Assembly (NCBI GenBank): GCA_050011775.1
Contig: JBEKIL010000006.1
Coordinates: 139,856 to 203,855 of the forward strand
Length of the DNA: 64,000 nucleotides
Source: CAVZMI01 sp050011775
Lineage (GTDB): Bacteria; Bacteroidota; Ignavibacteria; UBA10030; CAVZMI01
Reading direction: 5' to 3'
The notes beneath the pieces are model-generated. The model did not search any database, was not told where the DNA came from, and saw nothing but the letters and a program-made list of their open reading frames with translations. How positions within the stretch are numbered: the first letter of the stretch is position 1; every line of letters begins with the position of its first letter. Positions 34,782-43,721 of the stretch are shown one piece after another. A program made the translations under genes and the position numbers.

Positions 34782-35615
34782 ATGGGACTTCAAGAACGAA
34801 TTGAGCAATTTTTTACTACACCGATCCAGACTCTTGATCGGGTCGAAGCACTCCGGACATTTCATGAATTCAAATTTTTCCTGAATAAAGGTGAGGTTCG
34901 TGCTGCAGAATTTCGTAATGGACGCTGGCATGTCAATAAGTGGGTAAAACAGGGGATTTTATTGGGATTCCGTCTCGGTGTTACGAGCGATTTCTCGATT
35001 AACGCAAGCTTTCGATATTTCGAGAAAGACACTTATCCACTAAAAAAAGTCTCTCTCGATCAGGAAATCCGGATCGCACCCGGCGGAACGTCGATCCGGG
35101 ACGGCGCATATGTGGGGCATGGTGTCATCATCATGCCGCCGGCATACATTAATGTGGGAGCATATGTTGACGATCAGACTATGATCGATTCACACGCACT
35201 CGTCGGATCGTGCGCCCAAGTCGGTAAACGAGTCCATATCAGCGCTGCTGCACAGGTCGGCGGTGTGCTTGAGCCGATCGGTACCTTACCGGTCATCATT
35301 GAGGACGACGTCATGATCGGAGGCAATTGCGGAATCTATGAAGGAACGATAGTGCAAAAGCGGGCTGTCCTCGGGACAGGCGTCATTTTAACCGGATCGA
35401 CACCGGTTTATGACCTTGTCAAGTGCGAAATTTACCGGCAAACACCGGACAAACCGCTGACGATTCCCGAAGGGGCGGTCGTTGTCCAAGGCGCACGATC
35501 GCTTTCAACTCCATTTGCTCTGGAACACCGTCTCTCGATCTATGCACCGCTGATTATCAAGTACCGCGATGAACGGACCGACGCCGCGACAGCCCTGGAA
35601 GAGAGTTTTCGGTAA
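34782..35615 (+). CDS. dapD: Tetrahydrodipicolinate N-succinyltransferase
   Basis: DapD is a trimeric left-handed beta-helix acyltransferase that commits the pathway to the succinylase branch of diaminopimelate synthesis. The 277-residue product has an N-terminal helical domain (about 1-90) and hexapeptide repeats (about 100-230; INVGAYVDDQTMIDSHALVGSCAQ region). FFLNKGEVRAAE and the final SLSTPFALEHRL-like tail are family features. rfbD-like starts just after its stop. Confidence 0.93.
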   Translation: MGLQERIEQFFTTPIQTLDRVEALRTFHEFKFFLNKGEVRAAEFRNGRWHVNKWVKQGILLGFRLGVTSDFSINASFRYFEKDTYPLKKVSLDQEIRIAPGGTSIRDGAYVGHGVIIMPPAYINVGAYVDDQTMIDSHALVGSCAQVGKRVHISAAAQVGGVLEPIGTLPVIIEDDVMIGGNCGIYEGTIVQKRAVLGTGVILTGSTPVYDLVKCEIYRQTPDKPLTIPEGAVVVQGARSLSTPFALEHRLSIYAPLIIKYRDERTDAATALEESFR

Positions 35616-35616
35616 T

Positions 35617-36540
35617 ATGAATCGGATCCTAATTGTTGGATGTCACGGACTGCTGGGGCAGAAACTGGTCGAAACATTTTCGCGCCAGGCCGGATATACC
35701 CTCAAACTTGCATCGATTGAAGACCGATCGTTCTTCCAGGAGACATCTCTCGATTATACTCAGCTCGATATCACGTCGCGAAATGCGGTGAAAGGCGTTG
35801 TCGACCAATTTCATCCCGAGGTCATTCTTAACGCCGCGGCATATACCGACGTTGACGGTTGTGAAAAAGAACGTGAGCTGGCCTGGCGTGTAAATGTCGG
35901 AGGCGTTGAAAATCTTATTGCAGCGGCACGCGGTTCTCAGTCGAAGATCGTGCATATCTCGTCTGATTACATCTTCGACGGCACGAACGGCCCCTACAGC
36001 GAAGAGGATACACCGCATCCTCTTAGTTATTACGGAAAGACAAAACTTGCAAGTGAAAATGCCCTACGTGGAGGCGATGTGCCTTATTCGATTCTGCGAA
36101 CGATGGTTCTATATGGAATCGCACGGAATGTCAAATCGAATTTTGTGCTGTGGGTAGCTACAAGCCTTCGTGATGGAAAACGCATACGGGTTGTCGATGA
36201 TCAAATCGGTAACCCAACGCTTGCCGACGATCTTGCTTATGCCATGCTGAAAGTTGTGGAGTTGAACAAGACCGGAGTTTATCATATATGCGGTCCCGAT
36301 CTTATCAGCCGTTATGATTTTGCCCTGAAAATTGCCCAGGTGTTCGGGGGAGATGAAAAACTCATCACGCCTATGAAAACGTCAGATTTCCACCAACCGG
36401 CACCGAGACCGCTTCGTTCGGGATTTGTGATATTGAAAGCCGTTACAGAATTGGGAATCACCACATCCGGTGTTGTTCAGGGATTACAGCTTATGAAAAG
36501 ACAAATTCAACTCTATGCGGCATTCGGTCCCCATGAATAA
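35617..36540 (+). CDS. rfbD: dTDP-4-dehydrorhamnose reductase-like SDR protein
   Basis: The product has 307 residues from ATG 35617 (MNRILIVGCHGLLGQKL); the frame extends upstream inside dapD but the Rossmann loop begins here. Catalytic Tyr/Lys are in LSYYGKTKLASE (about 140-151), with SSDYIFDG before it and LRTMVLYG after. RfbD makes dTDP-L-rhamnose for surface polysaccharide. rfbA, rfbB and rfbC are absent nearby, so a different sugar-nucleotide reductase role is possible. Confidence 0.78.
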   Translation: MNRILIVGCHGLLGQKLVETFSRQAGYTLKLASIEDRSFFQETSLDYTQLDITSRNAVKGVVDQFHPEVILNAAAYTDVDGCEKERELAWRVNVGGVENLIAAARGSQSKIVHISSDYIFDGTNGPYSEEDTPHPLSYYGKTKLASENALRGGDVPYSILRTMVLYGIARNVKSNFVLWVATSLRDGKRIRVVDDQIGNPTLADDLAYAMLKVVELNKTGVYHICGPDLISRYDFALKIAQVFGGDEKLITPMKTSDFHQPAPRPLRSGFVILKAVTELGITTSGVVQGLQLMKRQIQLYAAFGPHE

Positions 36541-37375
36541 AATGTTTCGCTCTTTGATAAATTATTACATCGTTTTTGTAGTTTTGATACTATCTTCATT
36601 AGATGGATGCCGCCCGACAAAAGAGGCAGTAAAGGAAGAGGCTCCCGCACTCGTACCCCTCTTTTCTGTCAAGATCCTCTCTTTGAATCTCAACAGAGGA
36701 AAGGATATCGGTTCACTCTCAAGCCTTCGGAAACTTGCAGATATGATTAAAGAGAACGAGATCGATATCGTCGCCTTGCAGGATATTTCGATTCCGATCA
36801 CGGCGGCGCGGCCCAACTATGTGAAGGAACTTGCACGGCTGACAGACATGCAGCTTGCGCTGGGAACAAACCGGCTGCCGCAGATGGGCGAGCACGGCAA
36901 TGCGATTCTCAGCCGCCTGCCGATAGTGAAAACCGATAACGTTATGCTGCCGGCATTAAAGAAAAATAACGATCATGGTGTTTTATACGCGGCGATCGAT
37001 CTCGGGACGATGAAAGTCATACTACTCAACACTCACCTCGATCAGGCGATTGGAGACCGGGACGAGGTTCGCATAGCCGAAGCCTTCAAGAAATTGCAGC
37101 AGCAGTTCCACGATTATCGACTTTTCATCTGTGCGACCTTTTACGATGAGCAGAACAGTCCGTTACTAAAAACACTCTTAGCTTCGTACACCGATGCAGT
37201 CAATTCGAATACTTCTCCATCGGCCGATCCGAAGCAGCAGTTTTCGTACATTTTCTATCCGATTAATTCAAAATTTCGGACTGAAGAGCGCTCGACGTTC
37301 GATACGGGAATCAGCACTCACCGGGCGATAATCACGAAACTGACATATTTTGATGTCCCACCGGGACACAATTGA
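36533..37375 (+). CDS. Lipoprotein with degenerate endonuclease/exonuclease/phosphatase fold
   Basis: The 280-residue product has a hydrophobic signal and a possible lipidated Cys26 (LDGC; Asp at -2 is unusual). The rest aligns with the EEP (DNase I-like) fold: LSLNLNRG (about 50-56), IVALQDI (about 79-85) and LLNTHLDQA (about 164-172). Catalytic positions are altered: Asp84 replaces the usual Glu, the GDFN site reads ATFYD (about 201-205) and SDH reads STHR (about 261-264). It may be a non-catalytic member. The start overlaps the rfbD end by eight bases; ATG 36542 is an alternative. Confidence 0.65.
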   Translation: MNKMFRSLINYYIVFVVLILSSLDGCRPTKEAVKEEAPALVPLFSVKILSLNLNRGKDIGSLSSLRKLADMIKENEIDIVALQDISIPITAARPNYVKELARLTDMQLALGTNRLPQMGEHGNAILSRLPIVKTDNVMLPALKKNNDHGVLYAAIDLGTMKVILLNTHLDQAIGDRDEVRIAEAFKKLQQQFHDYRLFICATFYDEQNSPLLKTLLASYTDAVNSNTSPSADPKQQFSYIFYPINSKFRTEERSTFDTGISTHRAIITKLTYFDVPPGHN

Positions 37376-37450
37376 CACTCCTCTTAATTTCTCGTACATT
37401 CAACTTGCGCCTCCGCTATTTTCTACCATTGTCCGCGAAAGGACTTTGTA

Positions 37451-39637
37451 ATGTTCTACGCACACTCCGAAAACGCTCGCGGTGAGAAACATAGTCTGAT
37501 AGAACACCTCAAGAAAACGGCTGAACTTACACGATCCTTTGCGCCTTCAGAAAAACTTCGGAATCTCTTCTACCTAGCCGGATTGTTGCACGATGTCGGG
37601 AAGTTTCAGGATGGATTTCAGAAGTATTTAGCTACAGGGAAACCAAAAACGCCACACGCAGGAATTGGGGCATACAACGCGTATCGAACAGCGAAAAACA
37701 TATACCCGCTTCAGTTCACCATTCAAGGACATCATGTGGGAATGCCTGATAATGCAGACCGAAAAAGTAATATCGAAGATTACGAAGAGGAAGAAGAGAC
37801 GGCAAACATCCTGCGTGTAAGGTTTTTGAAAGACTTTCCTGAATTCAAGATTCCAGAGAATGTCCTCCCTCATAAAGATTTTCTTCATGTCGAATGCATA
37901 ACGCGCTTTGTGTTCAGTGCACTGACCGATGCCGATTGGTTAGACACAGAAAAACATTTTGAACAAGAACGAAGAGAATCACGAGAGAACATACAGCTAA
38001 GCCATGATCATTTATGTGAACATTTGATTGAAAAACTCGAAAGAAAATTTGAAGAACTTCCAACCGAGGGCGCGATTAACGAGCTTCGAACAAAAGCAAG
38101 AAATGACGCAGCATCAAATGCAAATGAGCACACAGGATTTTATTCACTGCAATTGCCGACCGGTTTGGGAAAAACATTGACCTCAATGTATTGGGCATTG
38201 TTACACGCACAACAGAACAACTTGAAACGAATCATTATTGTTCTCCCCTACATCAACATTATTGACCAGACAGCGAAAATCTTGAAAGATGTCTTTGGAG
38301 AAGAAATCGTTCTGGAACATCATTCAGGTGTTATTGATGAAGATAGAGAACAGGATAAGTATGATGAAACAGCGACTGGAGAAGGCAGAGAACTTGCAAA
38401 GCGTTTAGCATGTGAGAATTGGGATGCTCCGATTATCGTTACAACCTCTGTGCAATTCTTTGAGTCGCTATTCAGTAACAGACCATTTAAGTGCAGAAAG
38501 AACCATAACATTGCGGAATCGGTAGTAATCTTTGATGAAATTCAAACATTGCCCAAAGAATATGCTGAACCGATTATCATAATGCTCAAGAATATTGTCG
38601 CGTTGGTGCGAACCTCGTTTCTCTTTTGTACTGCCACGCAACCCGCATTTATAAAACGTGAAGGATTTGATGGGGTTGAGAGCATTCGCCCATTGATAGC
38701 TCGGTCGGAAGAATATTTTGATGCGACACAAAGAGTGAATTATGTACTGTTGAATGGACTTGAAGAAGTGCCTCTTCACGTTGTTGTAGGTAAGCTTACA
38801 CACGAAAAGGATTCATTTCTAATAATTGCCAACACCAAGAGCATAGCACGAGAGTTGTACGAACAGGTTAAGCAATTCAATGGATATGAGCATTTTTACC
38901 ATATCTCTACGACAATGTGCCCGCATCATCGAAAGAAGACCATCGATGCAATTATCGAAGACTTGAAAAACGAAAAACGTATTGCTGTTATTTCAACTCA
39001 GTTAGTAGAAGCCGGTGTGGACTTCGATTTTCCGTGCGTCTATCGCGCCATTGGACCGATGGATTCTGTTATTCAAGCTGCGGGCAGGTGTAACCGAAAC
39101 GGAAAGCTTGCAAAAGGCAAGGTTGTTCTGTTCAATTTAGAAAAACATAAAATGCCGGATAAAACCTATGAGGCATGTGCAGGTTTTGCGGCAAGCATTA
39201 TAAAAGAGAATGCCAATGTACTTCACAATGCTCAATCATTCGAGGAATATTACAAACAAGTTATAACGCTCTTTGTGAACGCCGATAAATACAAGATTAC
39301 CGAGAAAAGAAAGGGATTTAATTTTAAAGAGGTCTGCGGGAGCTTTAAGTTTATAAACGAACCGACAACCTCGCTTGTAATTGAAAAGTATCAGGAGGGA
39401 CTTCCATTATTAGAGGAAGTTAAACAGTTAGTCAATGCAGAAAAGCTTGTGAAGAGAAACCTGATCAGACGTGAACATTACAGAAGACTTCAGCAATTCA
39501 GCGTGCAGGTTTATCCGGATTTCCTGAAAAAGCATAGCGGCCAGATTGTACAGTTGAACGATTCCATTAAAATTTATGTGGGTAATTACGATAAAGATTT
39601 TGGTCTGTCGCCAAAAGAGGTTGAAACAGTGTTTTAA
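37451..39637 (+). CDS. cas3: CRISPR-associated helicase/nuclease Cas3 (type I-C)
   Basis: Cas3 degrades target DNA after Cascade recruitment. The 728-residue protein carries an N-terminal HD nuclease (HSLIEHL near 20, GLLHDVGKF near 43-51) and an SF2 helicase (LPTGLGKT near 234-241, IFDEIQTLP near 359-367 in place of a strict DEAD box, motif VI QAAGRCNRNGK). HD and helicase are fused in one chain, as usual for I-C. Spacing to cas5 is 91 bases and contains a REP-like palindrome. It is the first gene of the locus. Confidence 0.96.
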   Translation: MFYAHSENARGEKHSLIEHLKKTAELTRSFAPSEKLRNLFYLAGLLHDVGKFQDGFQKYLATGKPKTPHAGIGAYNAYRTAKNIYPLQFTIQGHHVGMPDNADRKSNIEDYEEEEETANILRVRFLKDFPEFKIPENVLPHKDFLHVECITRFVFSALTDADWLDTEKHFEQERRESRENIQLSHDHLCEHLIEKLERKFEELPTEGAINELRTKARNDAASNANEHTGFYSLQLPTGLGKTLTSMYWALLHAQQNNLKRIIIVLPYINIIDQTAKILKDVFGEEIVLEHHSGVIDEDREQDKYDETATGEGRELAKRLACENWDAPIIVTTSVQFFESLFSNRPFKCRKNHNIAESVVIFDEIQTLPKEYAEPIIIMLKNIVALVRTSFLFCTATQPAFIKREGFDGVESIRPLIARSEEYFDATQRVNYVLLNGLEEVPLHVVVGKLTHEKDSFLIIANTKSIARELYEQVKQFNGYEHFYHISTTMCPHHRKKTIDAIIEDLKNEKRIAVISTQLVEAGVDFDFPCVYRAIGPMDSVIQAAGRCNRNGKLAKGKVVLFNLEKHKMPDKTYEACAGFAASIIKENANVLHNAQSFEEYYKQVITLFVNADKYKITEKRKGFNFKEVCGSFKFINEPTTSLVIEKYQEGLPLLEEVKQLVNAEKLVKRNLIRREHYRRLQQFSVQVYPDFLKKHSGQIVQLNDSIKIYVGNYDKDFGLSPKEVETVF

Positions 39638-39647
39638 TCATTGCTTT

Positions 39648-39674
39648 GTCACCCTGAACTCGTTTCAGCATGAC
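39648..39674. repeat. REP-like imperfect palindrome between cas3 and cas5
   Basis: GTCACCCTGAACTCGTTTCAGCATGAC is an interrupted palindrome: the GTCA/TGAC ends and CTGAA/TTCAG arms pair around a short loop. Very similar sequences occur as scattered intergenic repeats in many bacteria of this group. Here it may be a mobile-element trace or a transcript-processing hairpin. Confidence 0.5.
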
Positions 39675-39728
39675 TGATAACACCAAAAATAAGATTATAT
39701 AAAGATTAAAAAATAAAAAGGAGGAAAC

Positions 39729-40442
39729 ATGAATAACAACAATGTTCGGGTAAAGGTGTGGGGCGAATTTGCCTGCTTCACACGCCCCGACCTAAAGGTA
39801 GAACGAATGACATATCCGTGTATGACCCCTTCAGCGGCGCGGGGCGTTTTGGATTGTATTCTCTGGAAGCCAGAGTTCATCTGGCACGTTCAGAAAATAC
39901 TCGTTCTCAATCCGTTGAAATTTCATTCAGTGAAACGAAATGAGATCAATAAGAAACAGGGGAAAACTCCAATCATCATAGAAGTGGACCGAGCTCAACG
40001 TAACAGCATTATCCTGAAAGATGTCGCGTACATCATTGAAGCCTCGGTTTATCAGAAAGAGCCGGATGCAAAGAATCTGCCAAAGAAATATGTCGAGATG
40101 TTCAATAGAAGGGTGCGCAAAGGGCAATGCTGGCGAAGACCCTTTTTGGGAACGCGCGAGTTTGCGGCGGAGTTTGCTCTTCCAGATGGAAGTGAAAAGC
40201 CAATTCAAGGACCAATTCCTATTGGCAGTCTCTTCCTTGATATGTGGTATGATCAAAATGGAATACCTTCACCAAGGTTTATGTACGAGGTAGTTGTTGA
40301 GCATGGCATATTAGACTGCAGCAAAGAATACAAACAAATCCTCACGAGCAAACACCAACAAGGCTTGATAGCAGCATATCCGAGGCAATTGATTCATGAA
40401 TTCAACCTTGCCGAAGAAGTCACGGCAAAGGAGGATATATGA
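39729..40442 (+). CDS. cas5: Type I-C Cas5 (Cas5d), crRNA-processing Cascade subunit
   Basis: In I-C systems Cas5 replaces Cas6 and cuts pre-crRNA at the base of the repeat hairpin. The 237-residue protein opens with VKVWGEFACFTRPDLKVERMTYPCMTPSAARG-type sequence (a RAMP N-terminal strand), then continues with QCWRRPFLGTREFAAEF and a C-terminal SKEYKQILTSKHQQGL. GGAGG precedes the ATG. It overlaps cas8c by four bases. No cas6 is present, which matches this role. Confidence 0.94.
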   Translation: MNNNNVRVKVWGEFACFTRPDLKVERMTYPCMTPSAARGVLDCILWKPEFIWHVQKILVLNPLKFHSVKRNEINKKQGKTPIIIEVDRAQRNSIILKDVAYIIEASVYQKEPDAKNLPKKYVEMFNRRVRKGQCWRRPFLGTREFAAEFALPDGSEKPIQGPIPIGSLFLDMWYDQNGIPSPRFMYEVVVEHGILDCSKEYKQILTSKHQQGLIAAYPRQLIHEFNLAEEVTAKEDI

Positions 40443-42232
40443 TACAAGAACTGGTTGAGCTTGCAGGTAAAATCAAAAAGATCCAATCAAACGTAGGAAC
40501 AACACACGATGCTTTTGGCATCGTTCAGACAAGCATAGATTGTGTGATTGATCGGAAGGGAAATTTCAAACAATTCATAGTCCATGAAAAGCAGCCAACA
40601 ATAGCCGAAAGACTTACTTCCAAGAAAGGCAGCGCGCGACTGCTTGTTGATAAGTCGGAAGAAGTATTGGAATTTGTAAACGAAAAGGAAAAAAACTGGG
40701 AAAAATTAGAAAAACAACGCAAGCAAGCCCCTTACAAACACAAGCTCTTTCTTGAGAAATTAAAAGAATACGAAGGCATCAAAGGCCTGTCTCCGGTGTT
40801 CTTGTTTTTCGATAAGAATCGCAAAAATGGATTAAGAAGAGCACAAAAGGAATTTAAGGCAATCGATGAAAAGGAACGACAAGGGAATATTGCATTCCTA
40901 TTATCTCGTGAAAGCAAGCGGATTCATGAACAACAAGCAATTATCGATGCAGTGATTGAACATCATGCTGCTTTTTTAGCGAAAGAAAAAAATAACCGAT
41001 TTGAACGATGTTCAATTTGTGGTTCTTCATCTCATCCCATTGCAGATATTCCTCATGGAATGATAGCAGGCAGATGGGTCCCCGCTGGACAAAAAAACGG
41101 TTGTGCCTTAGTTTCCTACAATTTCCCTGCAAGCGAATCATATGGCTTCAAAGGAAATCAAAATTCTTCTATTTGTACAAAATGTGCTAAAGCGTACGTA
41201 GAAGCTTTAAATTGGCTTTTAGCACCTTACTCATGGATCCAAAATGAAAATAAAGGCAAACCAAGACCTGTATTTAAAAACAGAAAAGATATTTCCAACG
41301 ATACTGCTGTCGTCTATTGGTTAAAGAAAAAACTTAATGTTGAAGATATTTCTCAGCTTGACGAACCGGATGAAGAAAAGATCAGAAAGATGATCGATTC
41401 TATATATGAAGGTCGCGTCAAAGCAACAAGACATATCATTACCGATATGTTCTATGCAATAACCTTGAGCGGTGCGGCGGCCAGAATCGCTATTCGCGAC
41501 TGGATAGAAACCAGTGTGGAAAACCTTCGTGTCAATATTGCCCATTGGTTCCGTGATATTGAAATCTACGAATACAATAGCGATGAAAAGAAGCTCATAC
41601 ATAAATATCCCCGCTTTTGGGAAATGGTAAGAGCAACGAAGAGTAAGAGTGGAAAAGATGTCGAATATGGAAGAATCGGAACAGCATTGTGGAAATCAGC
41701 GGTATTGGGAACTGACCCCCCGCTTTGGATATTGAGTGCAGTTTTTAATCGCATACGAGCAGAACAAGGGAATGTAACTTCTACCCGCATTGCACTTTTA
41801 AAGTTTTGCCTGAATCGAAAAACAAATAACAAAGGAGGAAAAATATATATGGCTACGCTAGACGAATCAAACAAAAATATTGCTTACACATGCGGGCGGC
41901 TATTTGCCGTCTTGGAATCCATCCAATACCATGCGTCGGGTGGTAATCTCAACGCAGGCATCAGGGAACGTTTCTTCTCGTTTGCCTCTGCAATGCCGGC
42001 AACGGCGTTCGGAAGATTAATGAAACTCTCGCAGCATCATTTGTCGAAAATAAGAGGTGATAAACCCGGACTTGCGGTGAACCTAGACAAGAAACTGCAA
42101 GAACTCATCGGCAAAATAGAAGGGTTCCGTTTCCCTGCAGTGTTTTCATTAGAAGACCAAGCAAGCTTTGCCATTGGTTATTATCATCAACGACAAAACG
42201 ATTTTATAAACAAATCTGATAAGGAGAAATAA
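40439..42232 (+). CDS. cas8c: Type I-C Cas8c large Cascade subunit
   Basis: The 597-residue protein is the PAM-recognising large subunit (Csd1). A zinc-finger-like pair, CSICGSSSHP (about 195-204) and CTKC (about 244-247), matches the family. Downstream regions include the helical C-terminal bundle ending with SFAIGYYHQRQNDF. It follows Cas5 (four-base overlap) and precedes Cas7 by two bases. An internal start for Cas11c cannot be excluded but is not obvious. Confidence 0.92.
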   Translation: MIQELVELAGKIKKIQSNVGTTHDAFGIVQTSIDCVIDRKGNFKQFIVHEKQPTIAERLTSKKGSARLLVDKSEEVLEFVNEKEKNWEKLEKQRKQAPYKHKLFLEKLKEYEGIKGLSPVFLFFDKNRKNGLRRAQKEFKAIDEKERQGNIAFLLSRESKRIHEQQAIIDAVIEHHAAFLAKEKNNRFERCSICGSSSHPIADIPHGMIAGRWVPAGQKNGCALVSYNFPASESYGFKGNQNSSICTKCAKAYVEALNWLLAPYSWIQNENKGKPRPVFKNRKDISNDTAVVYWLKKKLNVEDISQLDEPDEEKIRKMIDSIYEGRVKATRHIITDMFYAITLSGAAARIAIRDWIETSVENLRVNIAHWFRDIEIYEYNSDEKKLIHKYPRFWEMVRATKSKSGKDVEYGRIGTALWKSAVLGTDPPLWILSAVFNRIRAEQGNVTSTRIALLKFCLNRKTNNKGGKIYMATLDESNKNIAYTCGRLFAVLESIQYHASGGNLNAGIRERFFSFASAMPATAFGRLMKLSQHHLSKIRGDKPGLAVNLDKKLQELIGKIEGFRFPAVFSLEDQASFAIGYYHQRQNDFINKSDKEK

Positions 42233-42234
42233 TC

Positions 42235-43089
42235 ATGTCTAATGCAATAAAAACCCGGTACGATTTTGTCTTTTTATTTGATGTTAAAGATGGAAACCCC
42301 AACGGCGATCCCGATCAGGATAATCTTCCCCGCGTTGATGCAGAGAATCAGGAGGGACTTGTGACAGATGTTTGTATAAAAAGAAAAGTGCGTAATTATG
42401 TTGAATTAAAATACCCTGATGAATCAAAGAAAAATACCGGGCATGCAATTTTTATCCGACAAGGGAATGTACTTGGTGAAATTATAGACAGCGCAAAAGG
42501 AAAAGAACCAAAAGACAGAAAAGGAACTCTCTGTGCAGAGTACTGGGACATTCGGGCTTTTGGTGGAGTACTTTCTGTCGGAGAAAAAGGTGCAGGAACA
42601 GTGAAAGGACCAATCCAGTTTACTTTCTCACGCTCAGAAGATCGAATCTATCAAGCTGAGCATACAATAACTCGTTGTGCAGTAACAACACCGGAAGAAG
42701 CAAAAAAACAGGAAGGTCGAGAATATGCTTCTACAATGGGACGCAAATCTACTGTTCCCTATGCTCTCTATCGCATGCACGGATTTATCTCTGCTGTTGA
42801 TGCATCTAAAACAGAATTTTCGGAAGACGATCTAAAACTACTTTGGGAAGCACTACTTAACGCTTTTGAACACGACCGTTCTGCAGCGCGTGGAGAAATG
42901 AATCCACGGAAACTTATTGTATTTAAGCATGAAAGTCACATTGGCAATGCACGAGCAGGAGAATTATTTGAACGTATAAAAGTTGAAAAGAAAAAGGACG
43001 TAGAGCTTCCACGTGCATGGAGTGATTATACGGTCACTATTCAGCGTGAAAATTTACCAAAAGGAATTTCGTTAGAGGAGAAACTCTAA
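42235..43089 (+). CDS. cas7: Type I-C Cas7 (Csd2) Cascade backbone
   Basis: Cas7 polymerises along the spacer part of crRNA. The 284-residue protein begins near FLFDVKDGNPNGDPD and has RVDAENQEGLVTDVCIKRKVRN, EYWDIRAFGGVLS and TMGRKSTVPYALYRMHGF, all hallmarks of Csd2. GGAGAA precedes the ATG. It follows cas8c and precedes cas4 by five bases. Confidence 0.95.
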   Translation: MSNAIKTRYDFVFLFDVKDGNPNGDPDQDNLPRVDAENQEGLVTDVCIKRKVRNYVELKYPDESKKNTGHAIFIRQGNVLGEIIDSAKGKEPKDRKGTLCAEYWDIRAFGGVLSVGEKGAGTVKGPIQFTFSRSEDRIYQAEHTITRCAVTTPEEAKKQEGREYASTMGRKSTVPYALYRMHGFISAVDASKTEFSEDDLKLLWEALLNAFEHDRSAARGEMNPRKLIVFKHESHIGNARAGELFERIKVEKKKDVELPRAWSDYTVTIQRENLPKGISLEEKL

Positions 43090-43094
43090 TCTGA

Positions 43095-43721
43095 ATGTTC
43101 TCCGAAGATGAATTTATTCAAATAAGCGGGCTTCAGCACTACGTTTATTGCCCACGGCAATGGGCTTTGATCCACATCGAGGATGTATGGACGGACAATG
43201 TATTCACTGTTCGCGGCGAAATCCTTCATGAGAAGGTAGATACCGATACGTACGAAACGCGGGGAACAAAAAAGACGGTGCGTGGTTTGAGAATCCACTC
43301 GACACGGCTTGGAATCGTAGGGCGCGCGGATGTTATAGAATTCAAAGATACAAAAAACGGACAGGAAGAAATAATGCCCGTTGAATTCAAATCAGGTGAG
43401 CCAAAAGAAGATATAAGCGACAAAGTGCAATTATGTGCCCAGGCGCTCTGTCTGGAAGAAATGATGAATGTTACTATCCGGCACGGCGCATTCTTTTACG
43501 GCCGTATCCGACGGCGTTTTCAGGTAGAACTCGAAAGTGAATTACGAAAACAAACCGAGGAAATAATTTCAAAGATCCACGAAATGGCGACAACCAGACG
43601 AACTCCGCCGGCAGAGTACTCGGCCAAATGCCGTAATTGTTCGCTCGAATCTATTTGTGTCCCAAAAGCAATGAACGAATCGAAGCTCAAAAAATATATC
43701 GGAGGATTGTATTCACAATGA
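43095..43721 (+). CDS. cas4: CRISPR-associated Cas4 exonuclease
   Basis: The 208-residue adaptation nuclease helps choose PAM-bearing prespacers. Cysteines for a 4Fe-4S cluster are in YCPRQWALIH (about 15) and KCRNCSLESIC (about 178-188). RecB-type residues are in LHEKVD, GRADVIEF and MPVEFKSG (DExK). It overlaps cas1 by four bases (ATGA). The start is ATG 43095. Confidence 0.95.
   Translation: MFSEDEFIQISGLQHYVYCPRQWALIHIEDVWTDNVFTVRGEILHEKVDTDTYETRGTKKTVRGLRIHSTRLGIVGRADVIEFKDTKNGQEEIMPVEFKSGEPKEDISDKVQLCAQALCLEEMMNVTIRHGAFFYGRIRRRFQVELESELRKQTEEIISKIHEMATTRRTPPAEYSAKCRNCSLESICVPKAMNESKLKKYIGGLYSQ

Noticed and set aside
43637..43717. N-terminal extension of Cas1 into cas4
   Set aside because: ATG 43718 has a GGAGGA upstream and matches the family N terminus.
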